From Deltaproteobacteria bacterium (GTDB taxonomy: Bacteria; Desulfobacterota; Binatia; UBA9968), in NCBI GenBank assembly GCA_016193465.1, contig JACPSE010000185.1:1-64000 (forward strand): 64,000 bases of DNA. Direction: 5' to 3'. The notes beneath the pieces were generated by a model that made no database searches, was not told where the DNA came from, and worked only from the letters and a program-made list of their open reading frames with translations. Made by a program: the position numbers and the translations under genes. Below are positions 35,632 through 44,115 of the stretch, in pieces. The first letter of the stretch is position 1, and every line of letters begins with the position of its first letter.

Positions 35632-36687
35632 CTAGAGTCCTATGTGCGACTCGCCCTGTCCCTCCTCGCGGTAGAGGCCAAAGGCTTTCAGGACGGGCGC
35701 GTCGTTCATGGAAAAAAGGACAGCATCTTCCGTGGCTGAACGGTTGGCATGTTCATGCCAGCTCCATAGAGGGACGACGAAGGTGTCGCCCTTGTCCCAA
35801 TGAAAGGGCTCGCCGTTGATCACGGTGGTGCCGCTTCCGTAAAAGGCGTGATAGATGGTTGTACTCGTGTGGCGGTGGACCTGGGTGCGCGTCGCGGGAG
35901 GGAGCATCTGAACCCAGCAGGAAAGGGTCGGCAGGGTCGGGCCGGCCGTTAGTGGATTTACATATTCAAGGGCAACGCCGTCAAAGGGATGAGGCTCTCT
36001 TTCAGCTAGATGCCTGAGTGAGAGATGAGTGTCGCGCCAGTGATAATGGAGCGGCCGCGGCAGCGCCTCGGAAGTCGAGGCAACCGGCCGCGTCATACCG
36101 TAATGGGGCGCTAGATGGGGACTGTCTTTGACCGGGATGCGTGTGCCGGGGTAGGGCTCGAACGAGATGACCTGAAGCGCCTTGATCAGCGGCACATCCA
36201 GGCCATCGATCCAGATCATGGGCTCTTTGCCTTCGTGGGCGTGCTCGTGCCAGTTCCACTGAGGCGTCAAAATGAGATCCCCCTCTTCCATTACCATCTT
36301 CTGCCCTTCCACGTTCGTGTAGCCGCCCTTGCCCTGAAGGATGAAGCGGATCGCCGTCATCGTATGGCGATGAGCCGGCGCCAGTTCGCCGGCCTGAATG
36401 AGCTGGAAAGCGAAGAGCATCGTGTGGCTGGTCATCTCCGTTTCCGCCATTCCGGGATTGACCAGGCGTATGGCCCTTCTCTCCGCGCTCCCCCTCGCGA
36501 TGCCAATCCGGTCTCGCGCCTGAAGCAAGGCATCGTAGATATCGGCCCACTTCCATAAATGGGGTTTTACCGTTGTGGCGGGATCGAGAGGGCGCTCTTC
36601 GCGGTTCAGCCTCCAGGTGCCAGACATCCATTTTTGCCGGAGCAGGCGGTCCAGATCTTCATTCGCTTTTTTCGCTTCCGTTTTCAT
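35632..36687 (-). CDS. Gentisate 1,2-dioxygenase-like bicupin
   Basis: 351 aa. Two cupin barrels of the gentisate/1-hydroxy-2-naphthoate dioxygenase type. Barrel 1: PAHRHTMTAIRFILQGKGG and WNWHEHAHEG. Barrel 2: QVHRHTSTTIYHAFYGSG and WSWHEHANR. Three histidines per barrel could bind Fe(II). These enzymes open dihydroxylated or salicylate-type rings with O2. First gene of the minus-strand cluster; the divergent SBP starts about 260 bp away. Confidence 0.85.
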   Translation of the reverse strand: MKTEAKKANEDLDRLLRQKWMSGTWRLNREERPLDPATTVKPHLWKWADIYDALLQARDRIGIARGSAERRAIRLVNPGMAETEMTSHTMLFAFQLIQAGELAPAHRHTMTAIRFILQGKGGYTNVEGQKMVMEEGDLILTPQWNWHEHAHEGKEPMIWIDGLDVPLIKALQVISFEPYPGTRIPVKDSPHLAPHYGMTRPVASTSEALPRPLHYHWRDTHLSLRHLAEREPHPFDGVALEYVNPLTAGPTLPTLSCWVQMLPPATRTQVHRHTSTTIYHAFYGSGTTVINGEPFHWDKGDTFVVPLWSWHEHANRSATEDAVLFSMNDAPVLKAFGLYREEGQGESHIGL

Positions 36688-36832
36688 AAGCCACCCCCTT
36701 GTTCTCCGTCACTAATTGGTGGTTGCACCCGTCGTAAAGATCGAGTACTACTTTTCTCAGCGCCGCGACTTTTTTCTTTGCCTCCCGTGGGCTTATTTTG
36801 ATATGTTCTGCCCCATACGCTTCCTTGCGGAG

Positions 36833-36847
36833 TTTTCCTGAGGAAAA
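36833..36847. promoter_or_regulatory. 15-bp dyad between divergent genes
   Basis: TTTTCCT-G-AGGAAAA, a perfect 7+1+7 inverted repeat in the intergenic region between the gentisate-type bicupin and an SBP gene. Possible operator for the cluster; no regulator gene is adjacent. Confidence 0.35.
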
Positions 36848-36944
36848 TTAGCCGATACGGGTGATGTTGTCAACGCGGCAAAAGAAATCGAGAGATAAGA
36901 GGCTCATGGGGTAAGGGGAAGGATTGAAGGGTGGCGCAGGGTTT

Positions 36945-37940
36945 ATGAGATTTTCTATAACGAGACATGGGATCGCTCTGGGATGTGCGGTAGTCGCGCT
37001 CTGCGCGCTGGGTATTGATGCCGGAGCCCAGGGATTGGAAAGGGCGCTCATCACTCATTCCAGCGAGAGCATCAGCATCACGCCTCTTATCTACGGGATC
37101 GAGAAGGGCTTCTACCGCACGGAGGGGGTGGATCTACAGTTTCGCATTCTGCGGGGAGATTTGGCGATTGGCGCTATGGTGAACAGCAAGGAGGTGGACT
37201 ACATCTATGGCGCGGGGACGGCCTTTCTGGCTGCCGTTAGAGGGGCGTCCTTGAAGATCCTCTCGCACGACTTTAAGAGCGTGCTGTTTTACTTGATGGC
37301 TCAACCGAACATCCAATCGCCGAGGGAACTTCAAGGAAAGAAAATCGCGGTTAGCTCTCTGGGCGGTACCGGCGCAGCTTCGGCAAGGGCCTCGCTCAAG
37401 GGCCTGGGGCTCGATCCCGACAAGGATATGACCTTTATTGTCATCGGCGCCGCCTCGATTCGCATGGCGGCGATGGAGGCCGGCTCGGTCCAGGCTGCCA
37501 TCATGCCGGTTCCCTGGAACATCCGGATGAGGCAAAAAGGCTTTAAAGAGATGATTTTTGCCGGCAATGTCATGTCCCAGCCGCTTACCGGCATTGCGAC
37601 GACCAGGGAAAAGTTGGAAAAAAATCCCGATCAAGTAAAAAAGGTCCTGAGAGGATTCTTGCGCTCTCTCAGGTCGATCAAGCGAGACAGAAAAGAGGTG
37701 AGCGAATTTATCGGCAGGAAGTTCAACCTGGAACCTAAGGTGGTCGACGAGGTCTACCCGGTTATATTGCAGACCATCAGCGAGGACGGGACCGTCGGCC
37801 AGCAGGTTTTGTCGGATCTCCTGGACCAGGTCAAAAGAGAAACTGGTGTAAAAAGAGAGATCGCGGTGAGAGATATCGTGGATTATCAGTTGTTGCGTGA
37901 GGTGGCAAGGGAGATGGAAGCAAAGGGAACAAGGGATTAA
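36945..37940 (+). CDS. NMT1/TauA-like ABC substrate-binding protein
   Basis: 331 aa from ATG 36945; a TTG at 36924 would add seven residues. Signal peptide ITRHGIALGCAVVALCALGI and receptor domain (ITPLIYGIEKGFYRTEGVDL, then GKKIAVSSLGGTGAASARAS, a phosphate-loop-like turn). Orphan receptor with no transporter genes. It is followed after about 90 bp by a bicupin gene on the same strand. The gap contains AG-rich repeats (GGGTTAAAG, GGGTTGAAG units). Confidence 0.85.
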   Translation: MRFSITRHGIALGCAVVALCALGIDAGAQGLERALITHSSESISITPLIYGIEKGFYRTEGVDLQFRILRGDLAIGAMVNSKEVDYIYGAGTAFLAAVRGASLKILSHDFKSVLFYLMAQPNIQSPRELQGKKIAVSSLGGTGAASARASLKGLGLDPDKDMTFIVIGAASIRMAAMEAGSVQAAIMPVPWNIRMRQKGFKEMIFAGNVMSQPLTGIATTREKLEKNPDQVKKVLRGFLRSLRSIKRDRKEVSEFIGRKFNLEPKVVDEVYPVILQTISEDGTVGQQVLSDLLDQVKRETGVKREIAVRDIVDYQLLREVAREMEAKGTRD

Positions 37941-38032
37941 GGGTTAAAGGGTTGAAGGGATAAAGAGTTGAAGAGGTGAAGGGCTCATCGAAAGGGAGAG
38001 CGAAAAAGGAGGAAGAAGGAAGAAAGGAGTAA

Positions 38033-39127
38033 GTGCATAAGATGGCAGAGCCAAGGATTTCCGACAAACCGATAGCTGAGATGAAAAGCTCATATCGAAA
38101 ATGGGTAGAATCAGAGGGAATTTCCCTCATCGAGGGTTTCTTCATTGAAGATATCAGGACTGTTCCGCTTGAGCCCTGGGAGCGCAAGGGAGGGCCAGGA
38201 GCGATCATTTGTCTGGAGGGGACCGGCGAGACGGACGACGCCTACATCTGCGAAATTCCCCCAGGGAAGAGCCTTAGATCGGAGAAGCATCTCTTTGAAG
38301 AGATGATCTACATCGTGAGCGGCCGGGGGGCGACAACTGTGTGGAACGAGGGCGGGCCCAAGCACACCTTCGAATGGCAGGAGGGCTCGTTGTTTTCTCC
38401 GCCGCTCAACACCTGGCATCAGCTCTTCAACGGCAGCGGCAGCCAGCCGGCCCGCTACCTCGCCATTACGAGCGCGCCGATAATGATCAACCTTATCCAT
38501 AACGTCGAATTCATCTTTAACTGCGACTACCCCTTTACTGACCGCTATAATTCCGAGGAGGATTATTTTTCCAACGAAGGGACATGGTATGCGGGAAGGG
38601 TGTGGGAAACTAACTTCGTCCCTGATGTAAAGAATCTGAAACTCCTCGAGTGGAAGGAGCGGGGCGCTGGAGGCTCTCAGGTCCGCTTCCAAATATCTGA
38701 GAATACGCTTTGCGGCCACGTTTCTCAGTTCCCTGTGGGGACCTACAAAAAGGCCCATTATCATGGGCCGGGGGCTCATGTGATCATTCTGAGCGGCAAG
38801 GGCTACTCCCTTATGTGGCCGCAGGGACAGCCTATCCAGCGTTACGATTGGAAGCCGGGGAGCATGGTCGTCCCTCCGGCCAACTGGCTGCACCAGCATT
38901 TTAACGCTGGCGCCGACCCGGCGCGTTACCTCGCGCTGCGATGGGGCAGCAAGAAGTATCACGGAATGATGGGCGAGCAGGCCGGGATGAGCGACGTAGA
39001 TATCAAGCAGGGAGGGCACCAAATCGAATACGAGGATGAGGACCCGATCGTGCGCACGACCTTTGAAGAGGCCTGCGCCAAAGCAGGAATCAAGAACCAG
39101 ATGGAGAAATACTACAAGAAAGGATAG
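38033..39127 (+). CDS. Bicupin protein, paralogue of the one at 58.6 kb
   Basis: 364 aa. The second barrel has AHYHGPGAHVIILSGKGY and NWLHQHFNAGADPARYLALR. The first lacks the usual HxH and has EEMIYIVSGRGATTVW. The protein at 58606-59748 shares the order IEDIRTV, TFEW, GPG and HQHFN, so the two are homologues. GTG 38033 has AGGAG 3 nt away and ATG 38042 has it 12 nt away; the start is uncertain by three codons. Reaction unknown; relatives include ring-cleaving dioxygenases and sugar isomerases. Confidence 0.8.
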   Translation: MHKMAEPRISDKPIAEMKSSYRKWVESEGISLIEGFFIEDIRTVPLEPWERKGGPGAIICLEGTGETDDAYICEIPPGKSLRSEKHLFEEMIYIVSGRGATTVWNEGGPKHTFEWQEGSLFSPPLNTWHQLFNGSGSQPARYLAITSAPIMINLIHNVEFIFNCDYPFTDRYNSEEDYFSNEGTWYAGRVWETNFVPDVKNLKLLEWKERGAGGSQVRFQISENTLCGHVSQFPVGTYKKAHYHGPGAHVIILSGKGYSLMWPQGQPIQRYDWKPGSMVVPPANWLHQHFNAGADPARYLALRWGSKKYHGMMGEQAGMSDVDIKQGGHQIEYEDEDPIVRTTFEEACAKAGIKNQMEKYYKKG

Positions 39128-39147
39128 CGGGGCTAGCTTTTTGAGCT

Positions 39148-40458
39148 ATGAAAGTTGCGGCGATCAAAGGGTTCAGCGATATCCTTCCGGGAGAGGTCGA
39201 GAGCTGGCAGTTTGTCGAGGAGAAGGCCCGCGAAGTCTTTGCCCTCTATAACTTCTCGGAGATCCGCATTCCCGTCCTGGAAAAGACCGAGCTCTTCAGT
39301 CGTTCCCTGGGAGAGACAACGGACATCGTGGAAAAGGAGATGTACACCTTTGTGGATCGTGACGCGATGGGCACCATGTTGCCACCTGGACCGGGCACCA
39401 TTCGTGGCTCCTCGTTGACGCTCAGGCCGGAAGGCACCGCCGGAGTAGTGCGGGCCTACGTCGAGTCTGAAATGTACAAGATCGAGGCAGTGCGTAAGCT
39501 TTTTTATCTCGGTCCCATGTTCCGCCGGGAAAAACCGCAGAAGGGGAGGCTGCGCCAGTTTTATCAGATCGGTGCAGAGGTTTTGGGTCGAGGGGATCCG
39601 TTCGCGGATGCGGAGCTGCTCCTGCTCCTGAGAGATCTGTTCGAGATGGTCGGGCTGGACGGCCTGACCCTGGAACTCAACTCTCTCGGCTGTGTCGCCT
39701 GCCGTCCTCGTTATCGAGAGGATCTCTTGTCGTTCCTTGGGGAGAGGGGGAAAAAACTGTGCGGCAACTGCCAGCGCCGCATGGGGCGGAATCCCATGCG
39801 GGTCCTGGACTGTAAAGAAGAGGTCTGTTCCCAACTCACGGGCGGAGCGCCTTCGATTCTCGGTTTTCTCTGCGAAAGCTGCGAGGATCACTTCGGGACT
39901 GTAAAGCAGCTCCTGGGTGAAACCGGTCTCGAGTTCAAGCTCAATCCGCGCATGGTGCGGGGGCTGGATTATTACTGCCGCACCGCTTTTGAGTGGACAA
40001 GCCCGCGACTGGGCTCCCAAAACGCGGTGGCCGCTGGCGGTCGTTATGACGGTCTGGTTGAGGAGCTGGGAGGCCCTCCTACGCCCGGGGTCGGTTTCGC
40101 CATGGGAATGGAACGGCTCGTGCTTCTGCTGGCGATGAAGGAGAGCAAGAAAGCCGCTCGTCCCGCCATCTATCTGGTATGGGTGGGAGCGACGGCGCGC
40201 GTGTGGGCATTTTCTGCTGCCCACAGATTGCGCCGGGCGGGATTCAGTGTAGAGATAGAAGGAGAGGCAAAGAGCCTCAAGAGTCAGATGAGGCGGGCGG
40301 ATAAAATGGGCGCGCAGTTCGTATTGATCGTGGGAGACGAAGAGCTGAGCAGTGGCAAGGGCATTCTCCGCAATATGGACAGCAAGGAACAATTTCCCGT
40401 GAGCCTGGATCGGATTGAAAAGGAGATTGCGGCGAGGCTAGAGACTAACACGGATTAA
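39148..40458 (+). CDS. hisS: Histidyl-tRNA synthetase
   Basis: 436 aa, class II synthetase. Motif 2 region FRREKPQKGRLRQFYQIG, histidine-specific RGLDYYCRTAFEW and motif 3 GVGFAMGMERLVLL are all present, followed by the anticodon-binding domain (AHRLRRAGFSVEIEGEAKSL). It charges tRNA-His. It begins 20 nt after the bicupin gene and is followed by aspS after 74 bp, an arrangement common in bacteria. Confidence 0.96.
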   Translation: MKVAAIKGFSDILPGEVESWQFVEEKAREVFALYNFSEIRIPVLEKTELFSRSLGETTDIVEKEMYTFVDRDAMGTMLPPGPGTIRGSSLTLRPEGTAGVVRAYVESEMYKIEAVRKLFYLGPMFRREKPQKGRLRQFYQIGAEVLGRGDPFADAELLLLLRDLFEMVGLDGLTLELNSLGCVACRPRYREDLLSFLGERGKKLCGNCQRRMGRNPMRVLDCKEEVCSQLTGGAPSILGFLCESCEDHFGTVKQLLGETGLEFKLNPRMVRGLDYYCRTAFEWTSPRLGSQNAVAAGGRYDGLVEELGGPPTPGVGFAMGMERLVLLLAMKESKKAARPAIYLVWVGATARVWAFSAAHRLRRAGFSVEIEGEAKSLKSQMRRADKMGAQFVLIVGDEELSSGKGILRNMDSKEQFPVSLDRIEKEIAARLETNTD

Positions 40459-40532
40459 GGGTTGAAAAGTTTAAGGGTTAAAGAGAAGAGAAGCAAACGA
40501 ACACGAGCAACGAGCACGAGGCAGGATAAAGC

Positions 40533-42323
40533 ATGGAACGGGTTTTCACGGATCATCTTGGTGACTGGAAAAGGGGTTGTTGCTGCGGCGAGCCCCGGAC
40601 CGACGGTGTGGGTCGAGAGCTGACGCTGATGGGCTGGGCCCAAACACGACGCGATCACGGTGGTCTGATCTTCGTGGACTTGAGGGACCGTACTGGCATC
40701 GTCCAGGTCGTGTTCAACCCTGAGGTTAGTCAGGCCGCGCACGAAAAGGCCAAACAGATCCGTTCCGAAGATGTCTTGTCCGTGCGGGGCCTGTTGGTGC
40801 GACGGCCGCCTGAAACAGTCAACCCTGGCATCGCAACCGGTGAGGTGGAGCTGGTAGTGCGCGACGTGCGTCTCCTCAATGCCTCACAGGTTCCGCCGTT
40901 TCCGATTGAGGATGAGACGGATGCCAATGAGAATACCCGCCTCAAATACCGCTACCTCGACCTGCGCCGGCCGCAGAGTCTGGCGCACCTGTTATTACGC
41001 TACCGGATGACGAAGAAGATTCGGGATTACCTGGACGGGCACGGCTTTGTCGAGGTGGAGACGCCGGTGCTGACGAAGAGCACTCCCGAAGGGGCCAGGG
41101 ATTATCTCGTTCCCAGTCGTATCTATCCGGGTAAATTTTACGCGCTCCCTCAGTCCCCGCAGCTTTTCAAGCAGATTCTGATGGTCGGCGGGCTCGACCG
41201 TTATTTCCAGATCGTGCGCTGCTTTCGGGACGAGGATCTGAGGGCGGACCGACAGCCGGAATTCACGCAGCTCGACATGGAGATGTCCTTTGTCCAACCG
41301 GAGGATGTCCTCGAGGTAGTCGAGGGGTTGATGACGCTGCTCTTCAAAGAACTTAAGGGGATCGAGCTCCGCAGACCTTTTCCGCGCATGTCATGGGAAG
41401 AAGCGATGTCGCGCTACGGGACTGACAAGCCGGATCTCCGTTTTGGGCTCAAGCTGGTAGATTTTTCTTTGGCTTTCAAAGGGTCGCAGGTCAAAGTCTT
41501 TTCCGGCGTTATTGAGAGGGGAGGGGTGGTGAAGGGGATCCGAGTGTCAGGGGGAGGAATCTTCTCCCGCAAAGAGCTTGACGATCTGACGACCTTTGTG
41601 GGGCAATACGGTGCCAAAGGACTGGCGTGGATCAAAATGGCGGACGGTGAATGGCAGTCTCCGATCGCCAAGTTTCTCTCTGAAAAGGAACGTAGCGAGA
41701 TCCTCGAGCTGACAGAGGCCAACAGCGGCGACATTATTTTTTTTGTGGCTGACGAATCGAAGGTCGTTCATGAATCGCTCGCAAACCTTCGTCTCCATCT
41801 TGGGGAGAGGTTGGGGTTGATTTCGGAGAAGGATTACTCTCTAGTCTGGGTAGTCGACTTCCCACTGTTGGAATACGACGCGGAGGAAAAACGTTACATA
41901 TCAGTCCATCATCCCTTTACCGCGCCTTTAGAAAAAGACCTTGATCTCCTGGAAAAAGAGCCGTTGCGGGTTGGATCCAAGGCCTATGATTTGGTTTTGA
42001 ACGGGGTGGAGGTAGGGGGAGGGAGCGTGCGTATCCATCAGCCAGACCTCCAGAAGCGGATCCTCGGGCTCCTCGGCATCGGGCCGGAGGAGGCGGAGGA
42101 AAAATTCGGGTTCTTCTTGGAGGCTCTGGGCTTCGGCGCCCCCCCCCACGGCGGTATCGCCTTCGGCATCGACCGCATGGCAATGATCTTGAGCGGCGCG
42201 CGCTCGCTTCGCGACGTCATAGCTTTTCCCAAAAGCCAGCGAGCGGTGTGCCTGTTGACCGATGCCCCGTCATCGGTGGATGCCAAACAGCTCAAAGAAC
42301 TGGGCATCAAAACAGTAGATTGA
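40533..42323 (+). CDS. aspS: Aspartyl-tRNA synthetase, bacterial type
   Basis: 596 aa. N-terminal OB fold (WAQTRRDHGGLIFVDLRDRT), catalytic core (FVEVETPVLTKSTPEGARDY, then FRDEDLRADRQPEFTQLDME), the bacterial GAD insertion and motif 3 (GIAFGIDRMAMILSG). Whether it is discriminating or also charges tRNA-Asn cannot be judged without gatCAB elsewhere. AGGA precedes ATG 40533. The 74-bp gap to hisS holds AG-rich repeats. Confidence 0.96.
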   Translation: MERVFTDHLGDWKRGCCCGEPRTDGVGRELTLMGWAQTRRDHGGLIFVDLRDRTGIVQVVFNPEVSQAAHEKAKQIRSEDVLSVRGLLVRRPPETVNPGIATGEVELVVRDVRLLNASQVPPFPIEDETDANENTRLKYRYLDLRRPQSLAHLLLRYRMTKKIRDYLDGHGFVEVETPVLTKSTPEGARDYLVPSRIYPGKFYALPQSPQLFKQILMVGGLDRYFQIVRCFRDEDLRADRQPEFTQLDMEMSFVQPEDVLEVVEGLMTLLFKELKGIELRRPFPRMSWEEAMSRYGTDKPDLRFGLKLVDFSLAFKGSQVKVFSGVIERGGVVKGIRVSGGGIFSRKELDDLTTFVGQYGAKGLAWIKMADGEWQSPIAKFLSEKERSEILELTEANSGDIIFFVADESKVVHESLANLRLHLGERLGLISEKDYSLVWVVDFPLLEYDAEEKRYISVHHPFTAPLEKDLDLLEKEPLRVGSKAYDLVLNGVEVGGGSVRIHQPDLQKRILGLLGIGPEEAEEKFGFFLEALGFGAPPHGGIAFGIDRMAMILSGARSLRDVIAFPKSQRAVCLLTDAPSSVDAKQLKELGIKTVD

Positions 42324-42331
42324 ACGTTTTG

Positions 42332-42347
42332 AACGGTTTAAACCGTT
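42332..42347. repeat. 16-bp perfect palindrome after aspS
   Basis: AACGGTTTAAACCGTT, followed by related GTTTAA units up to about 42375. No T-tract, so it is not a standard terminator. It may be an operator for the lipoprotein gene or a transcription-end hairpin. Confidence 0.5.
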
Positions 42348-42404
42348 TAAGCTGTTCCAGCTGTTTAAATCGTTTAGTGGTTCTGGTATTTTAGAGGTGC
42401 CTTG

Positions 42405-43025
42405 ATGCTGAAGTTTTTACCTCTACTCTTTTTTCTGTCTTCTTGCACCCTTGGGCCTGGGAATTTTCAGAGTGAACATTCGACGGATTTAGGTTCGAGA
42501 ACCATCAGGCGGATTGCTGTTCTCCCCACTTCTTCAGCACCATCCGGTGAGGTCAAGGGCGGGGAGAAGGATGCTGCCACCATTCTGAATAACCTTCTTT
42601 ACAATACGATTTCCGCGTTGCCTCAATGGCAGATCGTTTCAGACAGGGAGGTTAGAGAGGTACTTGGTATGCTCCCTCAGGTTAGTGAAAGCGGCAGGGC
42701 CAGAAGAGTAGGGGAGATGGTCTTTGCCGACGCAGTTTTAACCGGCAGGCTGCTTCGTTATCGCGAGAGGGTGGGTGAAGAGTGGGGAATCAAGAGCCCT
42801 GCCTCTGTGGCCTTTGTCCTTGAGCTGTGGGACGTGAGGCGCGGCGATCTTATTTGGTCCGGCCGGTTCGATGAAACCCAGAAGCCTTTGAGCCAGAACC
42901 TCTTCGCCATCGGAGAATTTACCCAGAGGGGCGGGAGATGGCTAACCGCCGAAGAGTTGGCCCTGGAGGGGGTCAGAAAGGCAGTGAATCAACTGCATCA
43001 AGCCCTGTACCGAGGGGCGACCTAA
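42405..43025 (+). CDS. Lipoprotein of unknown function
   Basis: 206 aa. Lipobox LSSC at residues 12-15 of MLKFLPLLFFLSSC predicts a lipid anchor. The body begins with RRIAVLPTSS and contains FADAVLTGRLLRYRER and VAFVLELWDVRRGDLIW, a pattern seen in envelope proteins with a TolB/CsgG-like alpha/beta domain. Function unknown; outer-membrane assembly or secretion is plausible. It follows aspS by about 80 bp. Confidence 0.7.
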   Translation: MLKFLPLLFFLSSCTLGPGNFQSEHSTDLGSRTIRRIAVLPTSSAPSGEVKGGEKDAATILNNLLYNTISALPQWQIVSDREVREVLGMLPQVSESGRARRVGEMVFADAVLTGRLLRYRERVGEEWGIKSPASVAFVLELWDVRRGDLIWSGRFDETQKPLSQNLFAIGEFTQRGGRWLTAEELALEGVRKAVNQLHQALYRGAT

Positions 43026-43123
43026 TATAGTCATTCGCCGAGATTTTCAAGACCCTTATCAGCAACCCTCCGTTCAACCGATTCCCATTTTGGCCTGGAG
43101 GCTATGCCGATGGAGGTTTGCCA

Positions 43124-43558
43124 CTACCGGCTTCCTGTGATGTAGTTTTCTAGCTGCTTGATGGTAAAATCCTTTTCGTCGATCACGGCCTTCACCAGAT
43201 CGCCAATGGAGATCACGCCGACCACCTGGTCATCCACGAGCACGGGGAGGTGACGGGTCCGTTTCTCAGTCACCAGCGCCATGCATTCTTCGACGGTCTG
43301 TTCTGGCCGCACCCAGATCATATCTTGGGTCATGATCTCCTTGACGGGAGTGTCCAGGGAAGACTTCCCGTGAAGGATAACCTTCCTGGCATAGTCGCGT
43401 TCCGACATAACACCGACCAATCTCCCAGCCTCAAGGACGAGTAGCGCCCCTATCTGCTTCTCAGCCATCAGTTCCAGGGCATGATACACCAGCGAATCCG
43501 GCGCGACGGACCAAGTCGTATGCCCCTTGCCATCGAGAATTTGCTTGACCGTTTTCAT
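43124..43558 (-). CDS. Two-CBS-domain protein
   Basis: 144 aa consisting of two CBS motifs (VYHALELMAEKQIGALLVLE; then VEECMALVTEKRTRHLPVLV) and little else. Such stand-alone pairs bind adenosyl ligands and regulate partner enzymes. It is preceded by a short doubtful reading frame on the same strand. Confidence 0.9.
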   Translation of the reverse strand: MKTVKQILDGKGHTTWSVAPDSLVYHALELMAEKQIGALLVLEAGRLVGVMSERDYARKVILHGKSSLDTPVKEIMTQDMIWVRPEQTVEECMALVTEKRTRHLPVLVDDQVVGVISIGDLVKAVIDEKDFTIKQLENYITGSR

Positions 43559-43561
43559 GGC

Positions 43562-43792
43562 TTATCCTCTCCGAAAAATCTTTTCCACAGTGACTTCACC
43601 GAATTGGAAGGACAAATAACGAATGACAGGAAATGGGTATTGAGGCATGGCCGCTGAGACCTCCAAAATTGCCCCTGCCTGACAACGGGCCAGACCTTGT
43701 TTGAGATCCGGTTGCCAGGTGACCGGCCGGCCCTGGGGGCATTTGATCAGAAAATAGCCGATAAGGACCCGCCATGTCAACTTACTCAGCAA
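43562..43792 (-). CDS. Doubtful short protein upstream of the CBS gene
   Basis: 76 aa, ending 3 nt before the CBS start. No domain, signal or good ribosome site seen. It is retained only because of its position; it could be a leader region read by chance. Confidence 0.25.
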   Translation of the reverse strand: MLSKLTWRVLIGYFLIKCPQGRPVTWQPDLKQGLARCQAGAILEVSAAMPQYPFPVIRYLSFQFGEVTVEKIFRRG

Positions 43793-43853
43793 TCAACCCC
43801 GCCTAAAAAACCTGGAGCGGCTCGCCGGCAGGGCAGCCCTCTTCTGCCCTTGA

Positions 43854-44080
43854 CAGGGTGTTGAAAAACCCTGTTTTCAGGCCGGTCAAAAAGGTCCCAG
43901 ATGCGAGGCGGTCGAGCGCAACTATCATAACCGCCGGCCTGGGGGGCTCTCGAAGGGCCGATGCGTCAGTCGAGGAGCGTCAAGCGTATCTTCGGTTCAG
44001 CGTAACACAGGTCTATCGCATCGGACCTGAGAGAGACTCTCGGGCCGGCTGACGGCAGATGGGCCTTTTTCAACGGTCTG
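43854..44080. mobile_element. MITE-like element abutting the lexA promoter
   Basis: About 227 bp with imperfect terminal inverted repeats: CAGGGTGTTGAAAAACCC on the left and, reverse-complemented, CAGACCGTTGAAAAAGGCCC on the right. It has further inverted blocks inside and no coding capacity. GTTGAAAAA-type ends with CCCAGATGC next to them are, to my knowledge, a recurrent class of small non-autonomous repeats in environmental proteobacterial and related genomes. Its right end touches the -35 box of lexA. Confidence 0.55.
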
Positions 44081-44109
44081 TTGATATCTGAAAATAATTT
44101 CAGTATAAT
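44081..44109 (+). promoter_or_regulatory. lexA promoter with LexA operator candidate in its spacer
   Basis: -35 TTGATA (44081-44086), a 17-bp spacer and -10 TATAAT (44104-44109). The spacer contains CTGAAAATAATTTCAG (44088-44103), arms CTGAAA/TTTCAG around four bases: a strong LexA-box candidate for autorepression. The -10 box ends 6 bp before the ATG at 44116, so transcription should begin at or next to the A of ATG. Confidence 0.8.
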
Positions 44110-44115
44110 CTTTTC

